Source of the DNA: Halopseudomonas nanhaiensis
GTDB taxonomy: Bacteria; Pseudomonadota; Gammaproteobacteria; Pseudomonadales; Pseudomonadaceae
Assembly (NCBI RefSeq): GCF_020025155.1
Contig: NZ_CP073751.1
Location: 1,302,001 to 1,366,000 of the forward strand
DNA length: 64,000 bases
Direction: 5' to 3'
Part shown: in pieces, positions 16,885 through 25,040 of the stretch
How the letters are laid out: each line of letters starts with the position of its first letter
Numbering within the stretch: the stretch's first letter is position 1
Notes under the pieces: model-generated
Told to the model about the DNA's origin: nothing
The model's input: the letters and a program-made list of their open reading frames with translations, nothing else
The model's database searches: none
Translations under genes and position numbers: made by a program

Positions 16885-16902
16885 ACGGATTCTGTCGAAT
16901 GA
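16369..16902 (+). CDS. Secreted protein of unknown function, second of a tandem duplicate pair
   Basis: This is a paralogue of the preceding gene; the mature regions align without gaps. ATG 16369 overlaps the previous TGA (ATGA) and gives 177 residues with an extended leader; an internal ATG at 16435 preceded by GAGGG would give a more normal signal peptide (hydrophobic WLFLLCGFLLSQTLSA). Shared blocks include EARHFHKLLPKDS, RHEILKKGHGLAGK and TSVNYILKKKMFDMTV. It has one extra His run (EHHHMHPE). The stop overlaps the next ATG. Function unknown. Confidence 0.8.
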   Translation: MKFAGCSVTLLLYRLSLLRSRGMQPHPGGRASGQWLFLLCGFLLSQTLSADTFISGGDGELNEHHHMHPEIGCMHWKDEARHFHKLLPKDSVVPDDVRHEILKKGHGLAGKHKERETSVNYILKKKMFDMTVAGSPPEHTEAAVFAQCLKYEREYTFATQAGGHDPNPKLRSTDSVE

Positions 16903-17618
16903 ATATCTCTGGGAAGGGGTGGGAGCCGCTCTTGCTAGTGTCAATGCGGAGCTACTTGCTCGCGACGCTATCGTTGGGTGTCTCGATGTTTGCTGTAGAC
17001 TCAGCAGCCAAGCAATTTCCCGAATTTCCCGTGGCGGATCACATGCATGTTTCCATTGTCGCGGAAGAAATTGAGTTTAGCGGAATCCCCATGCAGCTTC
17101 TTGAATTCAGGAGCAACCGTGCGTTAGCTGACCTGCAGAAGTTTTATGCATCCGAGTGGCACAATGCGATGGCGGTTGCAGATACAGAAGAGTTTGTTCT
17201 GCTTTCTCATCGCGAAGGCGATTTTTTTCAGGTAGTGCAGATTGATCGCAGCGACAGGCTTGGTTCGCGAGGAATCCTTTCTACTTCGTTCGCTTTTGAT
17301 CCGAGTGAGATTTCGCGAGGAGAACCGGCAAAAGGCTTTCCGATGGTCGCTCACAGCAAAGTGTTGAATGACATCAAAGCCGTAGACGGACCGAAGCATA
17401 GCAGAACGCTGATGATCGAGAGTCCGGAAAGCCTAAAACGAACTTATGATTTCTATGACCGACGGTTCGCTCAGGAGGGCTGGAGCAATGCGACCAGTCC
17501 AAAGGCCACCGAAAGGAATGTTCTGATACTCAGCCGTCGAAGCGAAGAGCTGAATATGACCTTTTCGGCTTCTAGGCAGGGCACTACGGTCGTCGCGGTG
17601 TTGGTGACTCATAGGTAA
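16899..17618 (+). CDS. Secreted or membrane-anchored protein of unknown function in the tad operon
   Basis: The 239-residue product has a hydrophobic N-terminal segment (about 15-35: SYLLATLSLGVSMFAVDSAA), consistent with a signal peptide; ATG 16944 (MRSYLL) would place it at the very N-terminus, while ATG 16899 overlaps the preceding stop (ATGA). The mature part looks globular, with two similar-sized halves each containing a hydrophobic strand followed by an aromatic/acidic helix (LQKFYASEW; TYDFYDRRFAQEGW). I know no family for it. Strict 4-base coupling to its neighbours argues that it belongs to the pilus operon. Confidence 0.75.
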   Translation: MNISGKGWEPLLLVSMRSYLLATLSLGVSMFAVDSAAKQFPEFPVADHMHVSIVAEEIEFSGIPMQLLEFRSNRALADLQKFYASEWHNAMAVADTEEFVLLSHREGDFFQVVQIDRSDRLGSRGILSTSFAFDPSEISRGEPAKGFPMVAHSKVLNDIKAVDGPKHSRTLMIESPESLKRTYDFYDRRFAQEGWSNATSPKATERNVLILSRRSEELNMTFSASRQGTTVVAVLVTHR

Positions 17619-17627
17619 GGAGTGGTG

Positions 17628-17801
17628 ATGCAAAGGAATTGTAATGGCAGCGCAATGGTGGAATACGCAATTGGTCTGGTCTTTTTCGTAGCGGTGCTGA
17701 TTGCGCCAGTATTCGACGGCAAGAATGTGATTGAACTATTGATTGAAGCCATCAAGACCGAGCACGCCGCGTACATGTATTCCTCATCGATGCCGCTCTA
17801 G
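17628..17801 (+). CDS. Small prepilin-like protein (57 residues) of the Tad locus
   Basis: This short gene is easily missed. ATG 17628 is preceded by TAAGGAG, and the product starts MQRNCNG followed by SAMVEY, giving a class III prepilin site (G7, E at +5, Y at +6), then a hydrophobic helix (AIGLVFFVAVLIAPVF) and a short tail ending MYSSSMPL. It lies between the unknown secreted gene and cpaB, 8 bases before the latter. The leader has only one Arg and no Lys. It is most likely a minor pilin or pilus-initiating pseudopilin. Confidence 0.75.
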   Translation: MQRNCNGSAMVEYAIGLVFFVAVLIAPVFDGKNVIELLIEAIKTEHAAYMYSSSMPL

Positions 17802-17809
17802 GAGAACAG

Positions 17810-18751
17810 ATGAAAGCTGCAAAAGGAATTGGATCGTGGGGTGTGCTTTGCATTGCTCTCGCTGCAGGAGGGGTGGCTTTTTGGCTTTCCCACAACTATC
17901 TGGACTCACAGGAAGCGTCTCTGCGGGAGCGCTTGCTGGGCAGCTCCGGAGAGAGTCGCGATGTGGTCGTCGCGATCGCTCCAATTGTTCCGGGTGATGA
18001 AGTTGGGCCGCACAATATGGCCATTGCGCAGGTGCCGGCGAAGCATCTTTCAGCCGAAGCCATCACGCCGGAAACCTTCCATTTATACGATGGCCAGGTC
18101 GTCCGCCACCCCATGTCGCCGGGAGAACCGCTACTCACGCACTTTCTGGCTGGCGATGCGATTTCGCGGTTCTCGCAGTTGCTGGAGATGGGCGAGCGTG
18201 CGGTGACGGTTGAGGTGAGCGAGGTGACCAGTAACGCAGGGATGCTGACCAGCGGCGACTACGTTGACTTGTTCCTGCTCACCGGTGATTCGACGATTAC
18301 CAGCGAACCCAAGGATGAAAAAGCGCTGGTGCTACTGCGAGAGCGCGTCAGAGTCCTTTCGGTCGGGCGCGCTCCGTTGCGCTCAAAGGAGCAGGATTTC
18401 GATGTGATTGATCCTCTGCAAGAGGAGCGTTACGCAACTGTGACCGTCGGCGTACCTCGTGACGACGCAGCAAGGATCACCTTGGCAAACAAGCTGGGCG
18501 ACTTCGTGTTCATGTTGCGCGGGCCGGACGATGAACGCATTCACGGCGACGAGATTCTTTCGCAGCAACTGCTACGTCAGGATCTATCTGGGGCCAAGGG
18601 TGTGGAGTTTTATGTACGCGGCGCCAACCAGAACGGATTCCTCACTCCTACCTATGTACACAGCCAGTCCGTGCAGGCGCGCCGGGACCGCGGTCTGTTG
18701 AAAAGTTATGCGCTTAACCTGCCGGCAGCGGACGGCGATTCAGGGAAATGA
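17810..18751 (+). CDS. cpaB: CpaB/RcpC, Tad pilus periplasmic assembly protein with SAF domain
   Basis: CpaB (RcpC) links the inner-membrane Tad machinery to the outer-membrane secretin. The 313-residue product has an N-terminal membrane anchor (about 8-26, WGVLCIALAAGGVAFWLS), then a SAF-type domain (IAPIVPGDEVGPHNMAIAQV, HPMSPGEPLL), and the family region RAVTVEVSEV with GMLTSGDYVDLFL. The ATG follows GGAGAACAG, and the stop overlaps the secretin gene's start (ATGA). Confidence 0.93.
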   Translation: MKAAKGIGSWGVLCIALAAGGVAFWLSHNYLDSQEASLRERLLGSSGESRDVVVAIAPIVPGDEVGPHNMAIAQVPAKHLSAEAITPETFHLYDGQVVRHPMSPGEPLLTHFLAGDAISRFSQLLEMGERAVTVEVSEVTSNAGMLTSGDYVDLFLLTGDSTITSEPKDEKALVLLRERVRVLSVGRAPLRSKEQDFDVIDPLQEERYATVTVGVPRDDAARITLANKLGDFVFMLRGPDDERIHGDEILSQQLLRQDLSGAKGVEFYVRGANQNGFLTPTYVHSQSVQARRDRGLLKSYALNLPAADGDSGK

Positions 18752-20064
18752 ACATGTGCAAATGGAATTGGCGAAGTCTGCAGTGGTTCGCCGCAACAAT
18801 CTTGCTTGTCTGCTCCGGTGAGACATTGGCGCAGCTGCGTCACTTTGAGCTCCATGTGGGCGAAGTCAGAACCGTATCAGTTGGAGAGGTCGACAGGGTC
18901 GCCGTGGGCAACGAGGACGTTTTGAGTGTCTCGGTGCTTGACACGGGCGAGCTGTTGCTGATCCCCAAAGACGCGGGCGAAACCGACCTGCATCTGTGGA
19001 AGCCCGGCCAGAGAATAGAGCAGTACCGAGTTTATGTGCAGGGTGGCAACGTGCAGCGCCGGCTGGGCGCCGTGCGCTCAGTACTCTCTTCGTACCCCGG
19101 ACTGACTATCCGCGAGGTCGATGGGCTGCTGGTCGTAGAAGGTGCGCTTGATCCACAGCTGATGGACACCTATACCGCGGTCATTGGCGCTCTACCCGGG
19201 GTTATATCCATGGTCCGGCCGACTGAAGTCCAGATGCGCAAGCTCATCCGCATCAAGGCACAATTGATCGAGCTTGACGAGCAGTATCGGCGTCGCGTCG
19301 GTATTCGCTGGGCCGATGCTGCAGAAGGTCCGACCATTGCCGCTGTCGGCACGCTGGTCTCGAACGATGTGTATCGCGTGGTTCCATCGGGAGGACAGGT
19401 CAACTGGGGCGAGCTGTTGGATGTGGTGCCCCCCAGCAATCGGAGTCTGCACCCGTTCGTGGGATTCTCATCCGCGCTATTTTCTACGATCCAGTTGATG
19501 GAAACCACCGGCGGCGCCCGGACCCTCGCCGAGCCTGTTCTGACGACCCGCAGTGGCGAAGAGGCTCGGTTCCTTTCCGGCGGGGAGTTCCCCTACCAGA
19601 CCGTAGACGGCAACGGGAATCCAGTGGTGAATTTCCGAGAGTACGGTGTACAGCTCGGTATTGCTCCGACAGCAGACGCAGACGGCAACATCGTTGCATC
19701 GATCGAAGCGGAGGTCAGTTCAATCGATCTGAGTTCCTCTGTGGGCAATGTTCCGGGGCTACTGACCCGGAAGGCCGACTCGGTGATAAACGTTCGCGAC
19801 GGCGAAACTATCATCATCTCCGGCCTGCTATCGACGCACGATGCGAACGCGCAATACTCGGTACCAGGGATAGGCCGACTGCCAGTGGTTGGCGGGCTGT
19901 TCCGGGCGCGGGAAAAAACGGAAACTCGCCGGGAACTGGTGATTCTGGTCACCCCCGAGATCATTACCGCGCCGGAGCAGATGCCCACCACGTTCGCAGC
20001 GCAATACGACGATCTGAAAGCGGTCAGGGAACGTCCTGCTTCCGCTATTGGCTTGCTTGAGTAG
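18748..20064 (+). CDS. cpaC: CpaC/RcpA, outer-membrane secretin of the Tad pilus
   Basis: This forms the outer-membrane channel for the pilus. The 438-residue product has a signal peptide (cleavage after ETLAQ region), an N-terminal pilus/secretin domain (LHVGEVRTVSVGEVDRVAVG), a BON-like middle (SSYPGLTIREVDGLLVVEG), and the secretin core in the C-terminal half ending with VPGIGRLPVVGGLFR and RRELVILVTPEII, the classic secretin signature. It overlaps cpaB by 4 bases. tadA follows after 9 bases with no tadZ between them. Confidence 0.95.
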   Translation: MNMCKWNWRSLQWFAATILLVCSGETLAQLRHFELHVGEVRTVSVGEVDRVAVGNEDVLSVSVLDTGELLLIPKDAGETDLHLWKPGQRIEQYRVYVQGGNVQRRLGAVRSVLSSYPGLTIREVDGLLVVEGALDPQLMDTYTAVIGALPGVISMVRPTEVQMRKLIRIKAQLIELDEQYRRRVGIRWADAAEGPTIAAVGTLVSNDVYRVVPSGGQVNWGELLDVVPPSNRSLHPFVGFSSALFSTIQLMETTGGARTLAEPVLTTRSGEEARFLSGGEFPYQTVDGNGNPVVNFREYGVQLGIAPTADADGNIVASIEAEVSSIDLSSSVGNVPGLLTRKADSVINVRDGETIIISGLLSTHDANAQYSVPGIGRLPVVGGLFRAREKTETRRELVILVTPEIITAPEQMPTTFAAQYDDLKAVRERPASAIGLLE

Positions 20065-20073
20065 GCGACCCTT

Positions 20074-21762
20074 ATGTTCAACGTGATCGTCAACACCAGG
20101 CATGGCACTCGGGTCAACAGCGTCAGCTGCTCCACCGACAGCTGCCTGATAGGCAAGGATCCGGATTGCCTTATCGTCCTGCGAGGCTGGAAAGTCGGCA
20201 AGGTCCATGCGCGGCTCACTGTACAGCAGGGCGAACTGTTCATCGAGGATATGGGCAGTGCGACTGGAACCTATGTGAATGAAAACAAGACGCGACGCTA
20301 CGGGCCTCTGACGCCGGAAGACTCGATCCTGATCCACGGTTATAGATTGCATGTACAACCTGCACAGACAACCCAGCAGCCGGAGCGGCCGATGCAAGAT
20401 CTTGTCGACAGCAATGCAGTGCTAGCTCCTGCGACCGCGAAAACCGCGCTGGTGGCGGTACAGCACGATGACAAGGAGCCGGATGTCGCCCGTATCTGGC
20501 GTAGACGTGTACACAAGTCGCTGCTCGAACAATTGGACCTCCGGCGCATCAACACTTTCGAGATGAGCGACGCAGAGCTCCGCGCACTGACGTCCGAGCT
20601 CGTCCGCCACGTGCTGGACGATATCGAAGACTTTCCGGCCGGGCTCGACCGCGCCGAAATCGGACGTCAGGTATTGAACGAGGCTGTGGGGCTGGGGCCT
20701 CTGGAAGATCTGCTCGGTCAAGATGACATCACCGAGATTATGGTGAACTGCGCTGATGAAATTTTCTTCGAGCGAGCAGGGCGGCTCTACAAGTCGCCTG
20801 TGACGTTCACGGACAATACTTCGGTGATGTTCGCTATCGAACGAATCGTAGCGCCATTGGGACGGCGCATTGACGAGAGCTCCCCCATGGTTGATGCCCG
20901 TCTGAAAGACGGCTCGCGAGTCAACGCGATCATTCCGCCCTTGGCGCTAAAGGGGCCCTGCATCACCATTCGGAAGTTCTCCAAAACGCCACTCACTCCC
21001 GATCGCCTGGTCTCTTACGGCTCCATCAGTTGGGAAATGGTGCAGTTTCTCGAACAGGCGGTGAAAAACCGACACAACATCATCATTTCCGGCGGCACCG
21101 GTTCGGGTAAGACGACGTTGTTGAACATGCTTTCCGCATTCATTCCGGAGGACGAACGAATCGTCACGGTGGAAGATGCCGCGGAGCTTCAGCTAAGCCA
21201 GCCGAATCTGATTTCGCTGGAAGCGCGACCGCCCAATCAGGAGGGACGCGGTGCGGTCGCGATTCGAGATCTTATCCGCAACTGCTTGCGTATGCGTCCA
21301 GATCGTATCGTGGTGGGGGAATGCCGTGGCGGCGAGGCGCTGGACATGCTGCAGGCAATGAACACCGGTCATGACGGCTCGCTGACCACAGTCCATGCCA
21401 ACAGTCCGAGGGACTGCATCTCGCGGCTTGAAGTCATGGTGATGATGTCGGGCATGGACTTGCCGGTACAGGCCATCAGGGAGCAGATATCGTCGGCGGT
21501 TCACCTGATCGTACAACAGTCTCGTTTCAGCTGCGGTTCGAGAAAGGTGACGAGCATCGCGGAGCTGACGGGGATCGAGAACGGTCGGGTCCAGATGGGC
21601 GAAATATTTCGGTTCGCCCAATCCGGCTACGATGAACATGGCAAGGTCCAGGGCCAGCTGGTCGCCACCGGACTGATCCCGGAGCTCTACGAACGGCTGC
21701 GCAGCCAGGGCATCGCCATGGATATCGGCATGTTTCGCGACGGGGTGATGCATGCCCATTGA
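20074..21762 (+). CDS. tadA: TadA/CpaF secretion ATPase with N-terminal FHA domain
   Basis: TadA powers pilus polymerisation from the cytoplasmic face. The 562-residue product has an extra N-terminal FHA domain (about 1-100; [29 protein letters not shown]) before the CpaF ATPase (about 135-560). Walker A is GGTGSGKTT at 340-348 (K346), Walker B DRIVVGE at 410-416, and the His box is TTVHANSP. In the FHA, H45 is kept but the usual Arg, Ser and Asn of phosphothreonine-binding FHA domains appear as K28, G42 and T64, so canonical pThr binding is doubtful. Typical TadA is ~450 residues, so this is a true fusion. Confidence 0.94.
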   Translation: MFNVIVNTRHGTRVNSVSCSTDSCLIGKDPDCLIVLRGWKVGKVHARLTVQQGELFIEDMGSATGTYVNENKTRRYGPLTPEDSILIHGYRLHVQPAQTTQQPERPMQDLVDSNAVLAPATAKTALVAVQHDDKEPDVARIWRRRVHKSLLEQLDLRRINTFEMSDAELRALTSELVRHVLDDIEDFPAGLDRAEIGRQVLNEAVGLGPLEDLLGQDDITEIMVNCADEIFFERAGRLYKSPVTFTDNTSVMFAIERIVAPLGRRIDESSPMVDARLKDGSRVNAIIPPLALKGPCITIRKFSKTPLTPDRLVSYGSISWEMVQFLEQAVKNRHNIIISGGTGSGKTTLLNMLSAFIPEDERIVTVEDAAELQLSQPNLISLEARPPNQEGRGAVAIRDLIRNCLRMRPDRIVVGECRGGEALDMLQAMNTGHDGSLTTVHANSPRDCISRLEVMVMMSGMDLPVQAIREQISSAVHLIVQQSRFSCGSRKVTSIAELTGIENGRVQMGEIFRFAQSGYDEHGKVQGQLVATGLIPELYERLRSQGIAMDIGMFRDGVMHAH

Positions 21763-21798
21763 CCGGTTCGCTAAGTCGCCTTTCAACGAGATCCGTGC

Positions 21799-22641
21799 AT
21801 GCTGATCGCCTCGGTTCTCTTCGCCTGCTCCGTAGGGATTCTCGCGTTTGCCTTGGTCCGCGTCGCGACGAGCGCGGCGGAGGCGTACCGCTTGCAGTTT
21901 ACCTCGGAGGCGCGCGTCAGCCTCGCTGAACTGTACGTCTTTATCGAGCCGCAGAAGTTGTTCTTTCTCAACGTGGTCATTCTTTGTACAGGCTTTTTGC
22001 TTGCGCTACTGCTGACACAGTCGCTGGTGCCGGCGTTGATCGTGTCGATGATCCTGCTTGCTGCGCCACGGTTTCTCTACCGCGTGATCAAACGCCGACG
22101 TCTGGAGAAGATACTCGACCAGTTGCCCGACTCACTGCTGTCCGTTGCCAATTCGATGAAAGCCGGTTCCAGCCTCACGCAGGCGCTGGAAGTTACCGTA
22201 AAGGAAGAGTCTCCACCTCTCGCCCAGGAATGGGATCTTTTCCTGCGGGAGTTGCGGGTGGGCGTCGCATTCGAGACGGCATTGGACAACTTCGCGGCGA
22301 GGATACCCTCGCCAGAGCTGGAGATGGTGACTGCTGCCATGAAGATATCCCGGGAGGTGGGCGGAAACCTGTCCGAAATCCTGGAAGGCGTGGCCAGTAC
22401 CATTCGCCGCAAGCGTGAAATGGAAGGCAAGATCCGCGCCCTGACTGCACAGGGCAAGCTCCAAGGCATCGTAATGACCGGCTTGCCGATATTGCTCGGA
22501 GTCGTTCTCTACCATATGGAGCCTACGCATATGTCCAGACTCTTCAACGAGCCCATAGGCTGGGCGGTCCTAGCCGTGACGACCGTGCTGATCTGTTTTG
22601 GATACGTTTTCATTCGCAAGATAGTGAACATCGATGTCTGA
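21799..22641 (+). CDS. tadB: TadB, inner-membrane platform protein (T2SS-F type)
   Basis: TadB and TadC form the inner-membrane platform on which TadA acts. The 280-residue product has N-terminal hydrophobic segments (1-20, 54-95), a cytoplasmic T2SSF domain with LEKILDQLPDSLLSVANSMKAG and MVTAAMKISREVGGNLSEIL, and two C-terminal membrane segments. It begins 36 bases after tadA and overlaps tadC by 8 bases. Confidence 0.93.
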   Translation: MLIASVLFACSVGILAFALVRVATSAAEAYRLQFTSEARVSLAELYVFIEPQKLFFLNVVILCTGFLLALLLTQSLVPALIVSMILLAAPRFLYRVIKRRRLEKILDQLPDSLLSVANSMKAGSSLTQALEVTVKEESPPLAQEWDLFLRELRVGVAFETALDNFAARIPSPELEMVTAAMKISREVGGNLSEILEGVASTIRRKREMEGKIRALTAQGKLQGIVMTGLPILLGVVLYHMEPTHMSRLFNEPIGWAVLAVTTVLICFGYVFIRKIVNIDV

Positions 22642-23512
22642 CCAGCTCATACCCTGGACTATCACCGGGATCGCCATGCTGTCCGCGGTTTTGTTCGTCT
22701 ACGCCTTCATGACGTTGATGGAGGAGATGCCTGAGACGGACCGGCGGTACATGGACCCACTCCCTCTGCCGTTGCGCATCATCTGGCCTGCGGTAGATTT
22801 CATCGCCATACATATTGGTGAGCGGTTGCCGGTGGAATGGCTGGAGAAGGTACGCAGCAGCTTGAACAGATCCGGACTGTCTTACCTGCTCACTCCAGAG
22901 CAGCTGTTTGGTCTGCAGGTGATCAGCGTGGGGTTCTTCTTTGCAGTGTCGCATGTCCTGCTCACGGCGATGGACGCGTCCTCGTTCGCGCTCTCCATGG
23001 CTATTGGCTTACTCGGATTTCTTTTCCCGTTCCTCTCCATCCGTGACCGGCGCTTGAAGCGGGAGAAGGAGATCGTGCGAGCTCTCAGCATCTATCTAGA
23101 TTTCATCACCATGGCAGTGGAAGCCGGTCTGAACCTCAACGGCGCGCTGCTTCAGGCTGTCGAGAAGGGTCCGGACGGCGCGCTCAAGCTCGAGCTGCAT
23201 CGGGTGCTGCGTGATATCAAGGCCGGCATGAATCGCTCGGATGCGCTGCGGTCCTTTGCCGAGCGACTGCGGTTGCGCGAGATCACAACGCTGGTTTCGG
23301 CATTGCTGCAGGCGGAGAAAACCGGGGCCAGTGTAGGAAAGAGTCTGCGGATACAGGCGGAACAGCGACGGGTGGAGCGTTTTCAGCGAGCAGAAAAGCA
23401 GGCGCTCGAAGCGCCGGTCAAGCTGATCTTTCCGCTTGTCGCATTCATCTTCCCAACCACCTTCATCATTCTCGGCTTCCCGATCGCCATGAAGTTTATG
23501 TATGAACTCTAG
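22634..23512 (+). CDS. tadC: TadC, inner-membrane platform protein (T2SS-F type)
   Basis: The 292-residue product shows three or four membrane segments and the T2SSF domain with LSIYLDFITMAVEAGLNLNG and LVSALLQAEKTGASVGKSLR, then a final segment LIFPLVAFIFPTTFIILGFPIA, typical of TadC. The ATG lies inside the end of tadB, so the pair is translationally coupled. Its stop overlaps the next gene's start by 11 bases. Confidence 0.93.
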   Translation: MSDQLIPWTITGIAMLSAVLFVYAFMTLMEEMPETDRRYMDPLPLPLRIIWPAVDFIAIHIGERLPVEWLEKVRSSLNRSGLSYLLTPEQLFGLQVISVGFFFAVSHVLLTAMDASSFALSMAIGLLGFLFPFLSIRDRRLKREKEIVRALSIYLDFITMAVEAGLNLNGALLQAVEKGPDGALKLELHRVLRDIKAGMNRSDALRSFAERLRLREITTLVSALLQAEKTGASVGKSLRIQAEQRRVERFQRAEKQALEAPVKLIFPLVAFIFPTTFIILGFPIAMKFMYEL

Positions 23513-23846
23513 GCGGCTGGTTTGTTCTGCGACCAAGGATCTGCTGGTGCCGGTGGTGCTCTTGCCGGAGTCATTCATCGAGCGTGCCCGAGGGCTGCTC
23601 GGGGTGTATTCCAATGATCATCCGCCGATGTTGTTTCGCGACTGCAGCATGATTCACATGTTCGGGATGCGGGTACCGCTGGACGTCATATTCCTGGACC
23701 GTTGCGATCAAGTGGTGGAGGTCATTCACGGGCTGAGGCCGTGGCGTGTCGGCTGGTGTTGGCATGGGGTGCATACATTGGAAATGCCGGCCGGCTTCGC
23801 CCGTCGGCTGGGAATCATCAAAGGACGGAGATTCGACATATGTTGA
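23502..23846 (+). CDS. DUF192 family protein inside the tad operon
   Basis: The 114-residue product matches the DUF192 pattern: ERARGLLGV, HPPMLFRDCSMIHMFGMRVPLDVIFLD (split here as PMLFRD and GMRVPLDVIFLD), then HGLRPWR and LEMPAGFARRLGI. Family function is not established. Unlike many DUF192 proteins it has no signal peptide, so it may be cytoplasmic. It overlaps tadC by 11 bases and tadD by 7, so it is firmly part of the operon. Confidence 0.85.
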   Translation: MNSRRLVCSATKDLLVPVVLLPESFIERARGLLGVYSNDHPPMLFRDCSMIHMFGMRVPLDVIFLDRCDQVVEVIHGLRPWRVGWCWHGVHTLEMPAGFARRLGIIKGRRFDIC

Positions 23847-24283
23847 AGCGATTGGCGACGACGACCATGTGTCTTGCGCTGATAGCGTGCGCCTCGGCAG
23901 AGCGGTCGCCGCAGCAGACGGGGCTCGAGGATATGATGGAGCGCGCTCAGCTTGCCTACCATGAAGGGCGCATGGGCGACGCAGAGCGATACCTGCATGA
24001 AATAACCCAATCCCACCCGACGGCTGCGCCAGCCTGGCTTCGACTGGGTAACGTATTCTATCGAACCGGGCGCTACGATGCCGCCGTGCATGCCTATGAG
24101 CAGGCATTGCGTCATGACCCGCGCAACGGGCTAGCCTGGCATAACCTGGCGCTGACTCGTATGCAGCAGGCCTCGGATGTTGTTGAGTCCGGGCTGGAAG
24201 CTTCGCCAGTGCAAAGCGCCGAGCGCGAGGCGCTACTGCTGCTGCGCGATACGCTTGCGGCGAAACTCGTGTCGAGGCCGTGA
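23840..24283 (+). CDS. tadD: TadD-like TPR lipoprotein
   Basis: TadD is a TPR lipoprotein needed for Tad secretin assembly. ATG 23840 gives 147 residues with a short lipoprotein signal ending LIACAS (lipobox I-A-C) and then two to three TPR units (LAYHEGRMGDAERYLHE; APAWLRLGNVFYRTGRYDAA; GLAWHNLALTRMQQ). An upstream extension in the same frame runs inside the DUF192 gene and lacks a signal. It is shorter than TadD of Aggregatibacter (~250 residues). Confidence 0.88.
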   Translation: MLKRLATTTMCLALIACASAERSPQQTGLEDMMERAQLAYHEGRMGDAERYLHEITQSHPTAAPAWLRLGNVFYRTGRYDAAVHAYEQALRHDPRNGLAWHNLALTRMQQASDVVESGLEASPVQSAEREALLLLRDTLAAKLVSRP

Positions 24284-24284
24284 C

Positions 24285-25025
24285 GTGCTGGTCAAGCGAA
24301 TCCGACCGAGGGCAGGTCAACGTGGTGCGACCACCGTAGAGTTGATCTACGTGTTACCGCTGTTCTTCGTGCTGACCTTTGCCATCGCCGAAGCGGCATT
24401 CGTGTTTCGTATGCGCTACACACTCAACGTGGCCAGCTTCCATGCGGCGCGAACCGGCTCGCTGCAGCATGCGCTGCTGAATCCCATGCGGCAGAAACTC
24501 GCCGAAGGCATGGCGCCACACCTCATGGCAGGCGACGGTTCGCTAACGGGTCATGCGTCTGCAGTCGCCCGCGCGAATATCATGGCCGCGGCCCTCCGCG
24601 CAGTACGGGACCCGGTGACCGTTCTCAGTCCGCCTCGCTCCGCCATGAATGCCTTCGGAGAAACTCGGCGGATGAGAATACCCGGCGACGATTTCATGCG
24701 CGACCGCCGCGTGATCCCGAATGACAATTTGCGGTATCGCAATCCGGCGAACAAGACGCTCGAGGCGGGAGGCGAATCCGTCGAACTGAATATCCAGGAC
24801 GCGAACCTGCTCAAGATCAGCACCTACTGGTGCTATCGCTTGAAAACACCGGTACTGGATCGAATAGTCAACGGGATCGTATCGGGACTACTCGCCTCGC
24901 CAGAGCAGAGGGCCTGCGATCTGGTGGGCGCGGCCGACGGAAATGCGTTCTATCTCGCTGTCACTGGCCAGGCAATCGTACGGATGCAGAGCGAGATTGT
25001 TCTTCACGACAACAATCTCCCATAA
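24285..25025 (+). CDS. TadE/TadF-like pseudopilin
   Basis: The 246-residue product begins most plausibly at GTG 24285, one base after the tadD stop with CGAGG upstream; longer versions would run into tadD. It has a basic leader (VKRIRPRAGQRG) and the TadE signature ATTVEL (E at +5) followed by IYVLPLFFVLTFAIAEAAFVF, then RYTLNVASFHAARTGS, typical of TadE/TadF. The C-terminal domain (about 60-246) is soluble and probably periplasmic, with two Cys residues. It is a second pseudopilin, distinct from the one at 15099-15935. Confidence 0.85.
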   Translation: MLVKRIRPRAGQRGATTVELIYVLPLFFVLTFAIAEAAFVFRMRYTLNVASFHAARTGSLQHALLNPMRQKLAEGMAPHLMAGDGSLTGHASAVARANIMAAALRAVRDPVTVLSPPRSAMNAFGETRRMRIPGDDFMRDRRVIPNDNLRYRNPANKTLEAGGESVELNIQDANLLKISTYWCYRLKTPVLDRIVNGIVSGLLASPEQRACDLVGAADGNAFYLAVTGQAIVRMQSEIVLHDNNLP

Positions 25026-25040
25026 CGAAGGAGGGATACT

